Source of the DNA: Clostridioides difficile ATCC 9689 = DSM 1296
Lineage (GTDB): Bacteria > Bacillota > Clostridia > Peptostreptococcales > Peptostreptococcaceae
Direction of reading: 5' to 3'
Length of the DNA stretch: 64,000 bases
NCBI RefSeq assembly: GCF_001077535.1
Contig: NZ_CP011968.1
Location: 930,001-994,000, forward strand
This document shows, in pieces, positions 44,742 to 53,109 of the stretch. The notes below the pieces were generated by a model. The model saw only the letters and a program-made list of their open reading frames with translations, did no database searches and had not been told where the DNA came from. Positions within the stretch are counted from its first letter, which is position 1. Every line of letters begins with the position of its first letter. A program made the position numbers and the translations under genes.

Positions 44742-46082
44742 ATGAATACGGGAGTAATTATAAGTTTAGTAGGGATTATCATAGCTCTATCTCTTCTAGT
44801 TGTAATGGTTATGAAGGGAATAAATATTTTTATTATAGCAATTGTATGTTCATCATTAGTTGCTATAACAGGAAGCCTAAATGTGTATGATGCACTTAAA
44901 GTGGATTATATGACAGGGTTTGTTGGATTTCTTCAGGCAAATTTCTTTATTTTCCTAACAGGTACATTAATGGGAAAAATAATGGAGATTACTGGTGGAG
45001 CAAAATCTATTGCTAAGATGATTGTAAGATGGATTGGGAAGGATAAAGCACTACTTTCTATTCCAATAGCTTGTGGAATATTAGCCTATGGTGGAGTAAG
45101 TGTTTTCGTTGTAAGTTTTGCAGTGTTTCCGATAGCTTTAGAAATTTTTAAAGAAGCTGATTTGCCACGAAGATTTATACCAGCAGCTTTGACTTTTGGA
45201 TGCTCAACTTTTGCTATGGTTGCACCAGGGGCACCACAAATTCAGAATATTGTTCCAGCATCAACATTAGGGACAGATATTATGGCTGGAGCAGTAAATG
45301 GTTTTATATCATGTGCAGTAATGTTTATAGTTGGAAGTACAATTTTGTACAAAATGGTTTCAAAAGAAAAAGCCAATGGTGGTCATTTTATAGCACATGA
45401 GTCAGATATATTTGATGAAGCAGAAGCAACTAATTCTAAGAGAGAAAATGGTCCCAATGGTGTAATTGCCTTAATTCCATTGATAGTGTCAATTTTAATA
45501 ATTAATGTAAAAGTTAATGGAAAAGCGATAGTACCAATTGAGGTGGGAGTATTTATTGGAGCTTTATTAGTATATTTATTGTTAAATAAATATCAAGATA
45601 ATACTAAAATAGTTGGACATGTTGGTGATGCATGTAAAACTACAGTAGTAGCAATATGTAATACTTGTGCTGTAGTTGCATTTGGTTCAGTAGTAAAATC
45701 AGCAGTTGGTTTTGACTTCATAGTTAATGCCATGACTAATATTCCTGGTCCTCCTATTGCAGGGGCTGCAGTTGGAACTACAGTTATTGCAGGTATTTGT
45801 GGGTCAGCTTCAGGTGGACTAGGAATTGCAGCTCCACTTCTTGGACCAGTATTTTTAGCCAAGGGTGTTTCCGCTGCAGCATTAACTAGGACTATGGCAA
45901 TTTCATCAGCAGCATTAGATTCACTTCCACACAATGGATATATTGTTACTGTAACAAATGGTCTTTGTAAAGAAACACATAAGGATGCCTATATGCCAAT
46001 ATTCTGGGTAACTGTTTTAACCCCATTTATTGGAACCATAGTAGCAGTCCTACTGTTTACAATGTTCCCGGGATTGCCATAA
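44742..46082 (+). CDS. GntP-family permease
   Basis: A 446-residue membrane protein with about twelve hydrophobic segments. FLTGTLMGKIMEITGGAKSIAKMIV, YGGVSVFVVSFAVFPIALEIFKEADLPRRF and TFAMVAPGAPQIQNIVPA match the gluconate/hydroxy-acid permease family, as does the SASGGLGIAAPLLGP region. AAGGAGTT precedes the ATG. In this operon it is the likely importer of the substrate, pointing to a hydroxy acid over a betaine. The family also carries 3-hydroxybutyrate-type acids in some bacteria. Confidence 0.86.
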   Translation: MNTGVIISLVGIIIALSLLVVMVMKGINIFIIAIVCSSLVAITGSLNVYDALKVDYMTGFVGFLQANFFIFLTGTLMGKIMEITGGAKSIAKMIVRWIGKDKALLSIPIACGILAYGGVSVFVVSFAVFPIALEIFKEADLPRRFIPAALTFGCSTFAMVAPGAPQIQNIVPASTLGTDIMAGAVNGFISCAVMFIVGSTILYKMVSKEKANGGHFIAHESDIFDEAEATNSKRENGPNGVIALIPLIVSILIINVKVNGKAIVPIEVGVFIGALLVYLLLNKYQDNTKIVGHVGDACKTTVVAICNTCAVVAFGSVVKSAVGFDFIVNAMTNIPGPPIAGAAVGTTVIAGICGSASGGLGIAAPLLGPVFLAKGVSAAALTRTMAISSAALDSLPHNGYIVTVTNGLCKETHKDAYMPIFWVTVLTPFIGTIVAVLLFTMFPGLP

Positions 46083-46212
46083 GAGAAAAGATAAAAGGTA
46101 TAAATTATATTTTGATATTATAAAATCAATTTTCAAAATATATACAATAAATTTCATGTTTTAATACTGTAAATATGTATTTAAAATAACAAATTGACCA
46201 TATAAGGAGGAA

Positions 46213-47451
46213 TTGAAAGTGTTAAATAAACCATTAGAGGGAGTTAAGGTTATTGACCTAACGTATTTTGTAGCAGGTCCAGGGACTTCTAAAATATTAG
46301 CTGACTGGGGTGCTGACGTTATTAAGGTAGAGCCAAGCTTTGGAGACCCAGGAAGAAAGACAGGGGCAACAATGACAATGCCAATAGATGATTATAATAA
46401 TCCTTTTTACAGCACATATAATTCAAATAAAAGAGGTTTGTCTATAAATCTTAAGAGTGAAACTGGAATTGAAATTATGGATAAGCTTTTAAGCGAAGCA
46501 AACGTATTTGTTTCAAGTTATAGAACAGGAGCGTTAAAAAGACTAGGTCTTGATTATGAATCATTAAGTAAAAAGCATCCACACCTTATCTGGGGTCAGA
46601 TAAATGGTTTTGGCGATTTTGGACCTGCTAAGGATAATGCAGGATTTGATACAGTTGCCTTTTGGGCAAGAAGTGGGGCTATGCTTGATATAGCAGAAAA
46701 AGATACAAGTCCAATAAATCCACCTATAGCCTTTGGAGATGCAACAACTTCTTGTAGTTTATCTGGAGGAATATGTGCAGCTTTGTACCAGCAAGCTAAG
46801 ACTGGCAAAGGACAAAAAGTAATGGCATCTTTATTTGGGCAAGCAATATGGAATGCATCATCTTTATTAGCATCTACACAGTTTAGTGATGAGTATCCAA
46901 AAACTAGAAAAAATGCTATTTCACCAGTAATAAATTCTTATCGTTGTAAGGATGGAAAGTGGATATTCTTAAGTATTTTAGAGCATGAAAGATATTTTGA
47001 GGCACTTTGTAGATTATTTGGAAGAGAAGACTTAATAAAAGAAGAGAAATTTGCATCTTCAGTAGAAAGTAAGAAAAATGCCACAGAACTTATTAGTATT
47101 TTGGATGGTGAATTTGCAAAGTTTACTCAAAATGAGATGGTTGAAAAACTTACTGCTGCTGATATAGCTCATGAAAAAATTCAACATGTTAATGATGTAG
47201 TGACTGATGAACAGGCTATTGCTAATAACTATATATATGAACATACAAGTAAAAATGGGAATAAGACAATGCTTGCATCTACTCCAGTTAAATTTGGAAA
47301 TATTGAAGTTAACATGACTTGTGATGCTCCACTTATAGGAGAACATTCAGATGAGATATTGAGAGAACTTGGATACAGTGATTCTGATATAGAAGCTCTA
47401 ATTGAATCTGGAATTGTAACAATGAATAAAGAAGCATGTGAAATATGTTAA
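46213..47451 (+). CDS. Class III CoA-transferase (CaiB/BaiF family), second copy
   Basis: A 412-residue CoA-transferase with VKVIDLTYFVAGPGTSKILADWGADVIKVE, the NSNKRGLSINLKSETG motif and catalytic Asp in AFGDATTS. It is clearly diverged from the protein at 42031, so it is not a recent duplicate. The annotated GTG at 46219 region is not needed: the track start at 46213 is reached just after AAGGAGGAAT, but TTG or GTG codons at 46219-46222 are alternatives. The C-terminus ends in a 21-bp tandem duplication spanning the stop. It is the CaiB equivalent of the operon. Confidence 0.9.
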   Translation: MKVLNKPLEGVKVIDLTYFVAGPGTSKILADWGADVIKVEPSFGDPGRKTGATMTMPIDDYNNPFYSTYNSNKRGLSINLKSETGIEIMDKLLSEANVFVSSYRTGALKRLGLDYESLSKKHPHLIWGQINGFGDFGPAKDNAGFDTVAFWARSGAMLDIAEKDTSPINPPIAFGDATTSCSLSGGICAALYQQAKTGKGQKVMASLFGQAIWNASSLLASTQFSDEYPKTRKNAISPVINSYRCKDGKWIFLSILEHERYFEALCRLFGREDLIKEEKFASSVESKKNATELISILDGEFAKFTQNEMVEKLTAADIAHEKIQHVNDVVTDEQAIANNYIYEHTSKNGNKTMLASTPVKFGNIEVNMTCDAPLIGEHSDEILRELGYSDSDIEALIESGIVTMNKEACEIC

Positions 47452-47476
47452 TAAACATGTGAAGTATGTTAATAAA
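47435..47476 (+). repeat. 21-bp tandem duplication across the CoA-transferase stop codon
   Basis: CATGTGAAATATGTTAATAAA (47435-47455) is followed by a copy with one substitution (47456-47476). The first copy contains the last codons and stop; the second is non-coding and precedes the ribosome site of the acyl-CoA dehydrogenase gene. Confidence 0.85.
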
Positions 47477-47490
47477 TAGGAGGGAATTTT

Positions 47491-48633
47491 ATGGATTTTA
47501 GATTAACAGAAGCACAATTAATGCTTCAAAGAGTAGCAAAAGAATTTGCAGAGAATGAAATAGCACCAATAGCTGCTGAAACAGACAAAACAGGTATTTT
47601 TCCAAGGGAGCTTTTTAGCAAAATGGCTAAAATAGGATTTAATGGAATTGGAACACCTGTAGAGTATAGTGGTTCTGGTGGGGCAGATATAGAAAAGGTA
47701 ATTGTTGTTACTGAGATTGCCAAAAAATGTGCAGCATCTGCAGCAATATTATCAATACACACAATATATGCTCAAGCTATTTTGAAATTTGGTACTGAGG
47801 AACAAAAGAAAAAATACCTTCCAATGATGGCTGAAGGTGGGTGTGTAGGTGCTTTTGCCTTAACCGAACCTAATGCTGGTTCAGATGCTGCGAGAGCTGC
47901 AACAACTGCAATTATTGATGAAGAAACTGATGAATATGTTTTAAATGGAACTAAGTGTTTTATTTCTGGTGGAGGTCAAGCAGAATCATTAATAATATTT
48001 GCATTGACAGACCCATCAAAGGGAATAAAGGGAATGTCTGCTATCATTGTCGACAAAGGTACTCCAGGTTTTTCAATAGGAAAAATTGAAGAAAAAATGG
48101 GTATTCATGGTTCAGAAACTGCAGAGTTAATATTTGATAACTGTAGAGTTCCAAAGTCTAACTTATTAGGAAAAGAAGGTAAAGGATTTAATATAGCTAT
48201 GACTTGTTTAGATGGAGCAAGAATTGGAGTTGGAGCTCAAGCTGTAGGAATTGCTGAAGGGGCTTTAGAAGAAAGTATCAAATATTCTAAAGAAAGAGTC
48301 CAGTTTGGCAAGCCAATTTCAGCTTTGCAAGGTATTCAATGGTATATAGCAGATATGGCGACAATGGTGGAATCAGCAAAATTATTAGTATATTATGCTG
48401 CAGATTTGAAAGCTAGAGGAGAAAAACACACTAAAGAAGCTGCTATGGCAAAATACAATGCGTCACGTACTGCAAGAGAGGTTACAAATTTAGCCCTTCA
48501 AATCCATGGTGGATATGGATATATGAAGGATTATCCATTAGAGAGAATGTACAGAGATGCCAAAATAACAGAAATTTACGAAGGTACTTCAGAAATACAC
48601 AAAGTTGTTATTTCAAGAGCAGTACTAGGATAG
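47491..48633 (+). CDS. Acyl-CoA dehydrogenase
   Basis: FAD enzyme oxidising acyl-CoA or, in anaerobes, reducing enoyl-CoA. The 380 residues contain the signature FALTEPNAGSDAA, the FAD-binding CFISGGGQAE, QIHGGYGYMKDYPLERMYRDAKI, and the catalytic Glu in EIYEGTSEIH. AGGAGGGA precedes the ATG. It is followed within 11 bases by etfB, its electron partner. In a carnitine-like scheme this is the CaiA equivalent, running in the reductive direction. Confidence 0.93.
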   Translation: MDFRLTEAQLMLQRVAKEFAENEIAPIAAETDKTGIFPRELFSKMAKIGFNGIGTPVEYSGSGGADIEKVIVVTEIAKKCAASAAILSIHTIYAQAILKFGTEEQKKKYLPMMAEGGCVGAFALTEPNAGSDAARAATTAIIDEETDEYVLNGTKCFISGGGQAESLIIFALTDPSKGIKGMSAIIVDKGTPGFSIGKIEEKMGIHGSETAELIFDNCRVPKSNLLGKEGKGFNIAMTCLDGARIGVGAQAVGIAEGALEESIKYSKERVQFGKPISALQGIQWYIADMATMVESAKLLVYYAADLKARGEKHTKEAAMAKYNASRTAREVTNLALQIHGGYGYMKDYPLERMYRDAKITEIYEGTSEIHKVVISRAVLG

Positions 48634-48643
48634 GAGGAAAAGA

Positions 48644-49438
48644 ATGAATATAGTTGTTTGCTTAAAGCAAGTTCCAGATACTAATGAAGTTAAAATAAAT
48701 AAAGAGACAGGTACTCTAATAAGAGATGGTGTACCAAGTATAATCAATCCAGATGATAGAAATGCTTTAGAAGAAGCTCTAAAAATGAAAGATGAACTAG
48801 GAGCAGTGATTAAGGTTATAAGCATGGGACCTCCTCAAGCTAAAAGTGCTTTAAAAGAAGCTTTGGCAATGGGAGCTGATGAAGCTTATTTAATCTCAGA
48901 TAGAGCTTTTGGTGGTTCAGATACTTGGGCTACATCTACAATTATTGCTGCTGCTATAGAGAAGGTTGGAAAGTATGATGTAATATTCTGCGGAAGACAA
49001 GCTATAGATGGAGATACAGCTCAGGTTGGACCAGAGGTTGCAGAATTTTTAGGGATACCACAAGTTACTTATGCGAAAGAAGTAAAGGTTCAAGATGACA
49101 AATTACTAGTAACTCGTTATACAGAGACAGGGGATTATTTAATAGAAGCAAAGATGCCAGTTTTATTAACTGCTATAAAAGAGTTAAACAATCCAAGATA
49201 TCCAAGTGTCAAGGGAATCTTAGAAGCTTATAATAATGGAGATGCAAAGATTACTGTATTAACACTTGCAGATTTAGATGTTGATACAACTCAAATTGGA
49301 TTAAAGGGTTCACCTACAAACGTTTATAAGTCTTTTGTACCAGTTAAAGACAAGCATAATGAAATAATAGAAGGTATAAATAAAAAAGAAAAAGCTGAGA
49401 AACTAATAGAAATACTATTCGATTTGAAACTAGTATAG
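48644..49438 (+). CDS. etfB: Electron transfer flavoprotein beta subunit
   Basis: AMP/FAD-binding beta subunit of ETF. The 264 residues start NIVVCLKQVPDTNEVKINKETG and include VISMGPPQAKSALKEALAMGADEAYLISD, the family signature CGRQAIDGDTAQVGPEVAEFLGIPQV, and KELNNPRYPSVKGI. GGAGGAAA precedes the ATG, 11 bases after the dehydrogenase stop. With EtfA it carries electrons to the dehydrogenase; whether it bifurcates cannot be decided by eye. Confidence 0.94.
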   Translation: MNIVVCLKQVPDTNEVKINKETGTLIRDGVPSIINPDDRNALEEALKMKDELGAVIKVISMGPPQAKSALKEALAMGADEAYLISDRAFGGSDTWATSTIIAAAIEKVGKYDVIFCGRQAIDGDTAQVGPEVAEFLGIPQVTYAKEVKVQDDKLLVTRYTETGDYLIEAKMPVLLTAIKELNNPRYPSVKGILEAYNNGDAKITVLTLADLDVDTTQIGLKGSPTNVYKSFVPVKDKHNEIIEGINKKEKAEKLIEILFDLKLV

Positions 49439-49448
49439 GAGTGTTAAG

Positions 49449-50471
49449 ATGATGAGAGCAAAAGTTAATCAAGGTATAAATTTAAATGATTATAATGGTG
49501 TTTGGGTAATAGGAGAGCAAAGGGAAGGTAAAATTAATCCTGTTACGATAGAACTTATTGGTGAAGGAAGAAAGCTTGCTGACCAATTAGGAAAAGAGCT
49601 TGCAGTTGTGATAGCTGGATATGAAGTAGAGAAAGAAGTGAAGGAATTACTTCACTATAGTGTTGATAAAGTATATTACATCAATGACCCTCTTCTTAAA
49701 GATTTCACTACTGATGGATATGCAATTTCAATTGCAAATTTAATCGAAAGAAAAAAGCCAGAGGTTGTATTGGTTGGTGCTACTTCTATAGGAAGAGATA
49801 TAGCGCCTAGAATTGCAGGTAAGGTTGGAACAGGTCTAACTGCTGACTGTACAAAACTTGAAATAGATTCAACAGATAATAAGTTATTACAAACAAGACC
49901 AGCATTTGGTGGAAATTTAATGGCCACTATTGTTTGTCCAAAAAATAGACCACAGATGTCAACAGTTCGTCCAGGAGTTATGGCAAAAGCTGTAAGAAAC
50001 GAATCAGAGACTGGAATTTTAGAAGTTGTTACTCCAGAACTTACTGAAAAAATGATTAGAACTAGATTAGTAGAGATACTTCCACAAGAAAAGAAATCTG
50101 TAAATCTAACTGATGCTAGAATAATAGTATCAGGGGGAAGAGGATTAAAAAGAGCAGAAGGATTTGAGCTTATAAAAGAATTGGCTGATAAATTGGGGGC
50201 AGAGATTGGTGCTTCAAGAGCAGCAGTAGATTCAGGGTGGATAGAACATTCTCATCAAGTGGGACAAACAGGAACTACTGTTAGACCAGAACTATACATT
50301 GCATGTGGAATATCTGGAGCAATACAACATTTAGCAGGTATGAGTGATTCTAAATATATAGTTGCTATAAATAAAGATGCAAAAGCCCCTATTTTTAGTA
50401 TATGTGACTATGGAATAGTAGGAGATTTATATGAAATTATACCTGAAATGATAGAATCATTAAATAGGTAA
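49449..50471 (+). CDS. etfA: Electron transfer flavoprotein alpha subunit
   Basis: FAD-binding alpha subunit. The N-terminal ETF domain includes VVLVGATSIGRDIAPRIAGKVGTGLTADC; the C-terminal FAD domain has IIVSGGRGLKRAEGFELIKELADKLGAEIGASRAAVDSGW, VGQTGTTVRPELYIACGISGAIQHLAGM and INKDAKAPIFSICDYGIVGDL. Length is 340 residues, without an N-terminal ferredoxin domain. It starts 10 bases after etfB at a double ATG. A terminator follows before the regulator gene. Confidence 0.94.
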   Translation: MMRAKVNQGINLNDYNGVWVIGEQREGKINPVTIELIGEGRKLADQLGKELAVVIAGYEVEKEVKELLHYSVDKVYYINDPLLKDFTTDGYAISIANLIERKKPEVVLVGATSIGRDIAPRIAGKVGTGLTADCTKLEIDSTDNKLLQTRPAFGGNLMATIVCPKNRPQMSTVRPGVMAKAVRNESETGILEVVTPELTEKMIRTRLVEILPQEKKSVNLTDARIIVSGGRGLKRAEGFELIKELADKLGAEIGASRAAVDSGWIEHSHQVGQTGTTVRPELYIACGISGAIQHLAGMSDSKYIVAINKDAKAPIFSICDYGIVGDLYEIIPEMIESLNR

Positions 50472-50500
50472 CTTTTAGAAAACATTGAATATGTAGAATG

Positions 50501-50538
50501 ATAAGTCTTATAATATTGTATTGTAAGACTTATTATTT
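50501..50538 (+). terminator. Terminator after etfA
   Basis: ATAAGTCTTA (50501-50510) pairs exactly with TAAGACTTAT (50524-50533), with a T-rich tail. It separates the structural genes from the regulator, which starts 30 bases later, so the regulator may be read at low level or from its own weak promoter. Confidence 0.8.
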
Positions 50539-50569
50539 TTGCTGAAGGTTATAGTGGGGAGATGAAACA

Positions 50570-51946
50570 ATGAAAGAGCAGTGGTATAAGGATATATTTG
50601 CAAGAGTATTATCTATGACTGATGATGGTTTTATTGTTGTAAATACAAGTGGAGTAATAATAGATATTAATGATAAATATTGTGACTTTTTAGGAAAAGA
50701 AAGAAAAGATATAATAGGACAAAATATACAAAGTATTATACCAAATACAAAAATGCTAGATGTTATGAAAAATAAGTATTGTGAAGAAGGAGCTATACAT
50801 CATTATTCAGGTGGAAATACAAAAGAAAAAAGTGTAATAGTAAGTAGGTCTTATGTGGAAAATGACAATGGAGAAGTAGTTGCAGGAGTAGCTCAAGTTA
50901 AATTTAGATTGCAATCATTTGATGTAGCTAAAAAGTTAATGTCAGAATATATGGAGCTCCAATATTATAAAGAGCAGTTTAAGGATAACTGTGGTTTTGA
51001 CAAGCTCATAGGTGAAAATAGAGACTTCATAGAACTTAAGAAAACAGGTGTGAAAGCTTCTAAAACAAACTTTCCAGTACTTTTAACGGGTGAAACAGGC
51101 ACAGGTAAAGAAGTTTTTGCTAGAGCAATTCACAATAATAGCAGTAGGTCAGATAAACCTATGGTTAGTATAAATTGCGCTGCAATACCAGAAGAATTAT
51201 TAGAGTCAGAGCTATTTGGCTATGACGAAGGAGCTTTTACAGGAGCAAAAAAGGGTGGTAAAAAAGGTAAATTTTTAGTTGCGAATAATGGTACAATCTT
51301 TTTAGACGAGATAGGTGACATGCCTTTGACCATGCAAGCAAAACTTTTAAGAGTTCTTCAGGAAAGTGAGATAGAACCAGTGGGAGGTCTTAAAACTATA
51401 AAGATAGATGTAAGAGTAATCTCTGCCACAAGAAAGAATTTAAGTAAAATGGTTGAAGAGGGATTATTTAGAGAAGACCTATACTATAGATTAAATGTAA
51501 TAAACATTCATATGATGGAATTGAAGGACAGGCAAGATGATATTTTATTGCTAGCAAATTATATATTAAACAAATTAAATGTTGAATACAAGGAATTGAA
51601 GGTTTTAAGTGATAAGGTTAAAAATTGTTTTATTAACTATACTTGGCCGGGAAATATAAGAGAACTACAAAATGTAATAAAAAGTGCCTATGCTGTAAGT
51701 GATGATATGGTCATTATGATGTGTGACCTTCCATCTAAGATGGATAATATCAGCAGAGTAGCTCAATGTAATGTGGATAGCAATTGTTCAATTCATGAAA
51801 TGGTTGAGAATTATGAAAAGAGCTTAATTATTGATGTGTTAAGGAAGTATAATTGGAAATGTTCTAAGGCAGCAGAGGTTATGGGAATACACAAGAGTCT
51901 TTTATATAAGAAAATAAAAAAGTATGAAATTGAATTAAATAATTAA
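50570..51946 (+). CDS. Sigma-54-dependent enhancer-binding regulator (PAS-AAA-Fis)
   Basis: A 458-residue activator of sigma-54 RNA polymerase. A PAS sensor (about 10-110) is followed by an AAA+ domain with Walker A GETGTGKE from residue 174, the sigma-54-contacting GAFTGA motif at about 221-226, and Walker B GTIFLDEIGDM. A Fis-type helix-turn-helix lies at the C-terminus (KYNWKCSKAAEVMGIHKSLLYKKIKKY). There is no receiver domain, so it likely senses a metabolite directly through PAS. Position after etfA and the sigma-54 promoter at 43781 make the preceding operon its target. Confidence 0.93.
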   Translation: MKEQWYKDIFARVLSMTDDGFIVVNTSGVIIDINDKYCDFLGKERKDIIGQNIQSIIPNTKMLDVMKNKYCEEGAIHHYSGGNTKEKSVIVSRSYVENDNGEVVAGVAQVKFRLQSFDVAKKLMSEYMELQYYKEQFKDNCGFDKLIGENRDFIELKKTGVKASKTNFPVLLTGETGTGKEVFARAIHNNSSRSDKPMVSINCAAIPEELLESELFGYDEGAFTGAKKGGKKGKFLVANNGTIFLDEIGDMPLTMQAKLLRVLQESEIEPVGGLKTIKIDVRVISATRKNLSKMVEEGLFREDLYYRLNVINIHMMELKDRQDDILLLANYILNKLNVEYKELKVLSDKVKNCFINYTWPGNIRELQNVIKSAYAVSDDMVIMMCDLPSKMDNISRVAQCNVDSNCSIHEMVENYEKSLIIDVLRKYNWKCSKAAEVMGIHKSLLYKKIKKYEIELNN

Positions 51947-52042
51947 GATAACTTGAATTAAGGCAATGCTAAAAAAGCGCCCTTATTCAAAGCGAACTGT
52001 ATAAACTGTTTTATGCAGTTAAAACGTGTAAAAGTAGATGTG

Positions 52043-52076
52043 AAGTACTAATGTCAATCATTAGTACTTTTTTATT
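52043..52076 (+). terminator. Terminator after the sigma-54 regulator gene
   Basis: AAGTACTAATG (52043-52053) pairs exactly with CATTAGTACTT (52059-52069), followed by six Ts. Confidence 0.88.
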
Positions 52077-52152
52077 ATATTTATAATTACTATCTATATT
52101 TCAGTATCTTTTGATATCTAAGATTATTATGTTTAATTTAGTATATAACAAA

Positions 52153-52204
52153 ACCCTCTTAGTTATGGACAGTTTTTTATATTTTAACTGTCTACTAAGA
52201 GGGG
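52153..52204 (-). terminator. Long hairpin downstream of the zinc-ribbon gene
   Basis: CCCTCTTAGT plus GGACAGTT pairs with AACTGTC plus ACTAAGAGGG with a small internal bulge. On the minus strand it is followed by TTTTGTTAT, so it may terminate the leftward zinc-ribbon gene. Stretch 51947-52277 holds this and the preceding terminator and nothing else recognised. Confidence 0.65.
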
Positions 52205-52277
52205 ATAGTTTAGTTTAAATTTAGAGTAAATTTTATCTAGCATTTATAAAAAATATTTTGAATAGCTTTTTTGTTAT

Positions 52278-52622
52278 TTAGTCATAATTTTCTACTTCTT
52301 TATCAAGTTCTTTGCCACAAGAATCACACTTATATATAGCATTGTATCCGTAATCATATTCATCAACTATTTTCTTTTGTCTAAATACACCACCACACTC
52401 ACATAGGAAACCAATTTTTATAAGTGTAACGATAAATTGTGATTTTATAAATTTTATATCATTGCATTTATCGTTAGTGTAAAATGTATAAATATAAGAG
52501 TTATCGCACTCATCTCTTAATTCAAATCTTTCAATATATGTGTTATTTTTTAATTCCTCAAATTCTTCTTTAGTTAAATATGATTTTTGTTGCAATTCAT
52601 GTAAACGCTTAATTTGGTCCAT
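52278..52622 (-). CDS. Hypothetical protein with C-terminal zinc-ribbon-like cysteines
   Basis: A 114-residue protein I do not recognise. The N-terminal 40 residues are charged and helical (MDQIKRLHELQQKSYLTKEEFEELK, a short-tail or SHOCT-like pattern); the C-terminus has CECGG and CDSCGKEL, two cysteine pairs fitting a zinc ribbon. The ATG at 52622 is preceded by GGGAGGATA. It stands alone between long intergenic regions. Confidence 0.7.
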   Translation of the reverse strand: MDQIKRLHELQQKSYLTKEEFEELKNNTYIERFELRDECDNSYIYTFYTNDKCNDIKFIKSQFIVTLIKIGFLCECGGVFRQKKIVDEYDYGYNAIYKCDSCGKELDKEVENYD

Positions 52623-53109
52623 TATTTATATCCTCCCAATAATTTTAGTATTTTAAGCTTAGATAAGGAATCTAAGTTTTATTAAATTTATCCCAAGGAA
52701 TTATTTAAATCATATTTAGTTTTATTAATTACAACATATATAAATTACACGAAAATAAAACTAATTGTAAAAATAATATCCTGTGAAAACCTAAACTACT
52801 AACCCCTTACTAACCCGAAAACTAAAAAAAGAAAATATATCCAAATATAAGTGATATATAAATAAAGATGTTTCATATAAATTTAACTTTAAATATTCTG
52901 ACAATAATATATATAAATATATTATAGTTAAAATATACCACATATTTTGGGTATTGTATACTGGAATTAGAGTAATTAATTTATTTTTTAACATACAAAT
53001 GATTTTATGAAAAAAAACAAGACTCAAAAATTTTTATATTCTTTGATAGAATAAAATTGAGAGTAAATTTATTGAATTTTATAAAATTTATAAGGGGTGA
53101 GTCTAAGAT
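52623..53109. other. Gene-free AT-rich region
   Basis: About 490 bases between divergent genes. A 78-codon open frame on the minus strand (52791-53027) lacks a ribosome site and normal codon use and is not called. No RNA or regulatory motif was recognised. Confidence 0.35.

Noticed and set aside
52791-53027. 78-codon minus-strand frame in the gene-free region
   Set aside because: Hydrophobic but without a ribosome site, and built of AT-rich sequence that gives chance open frames; no support for a gene.
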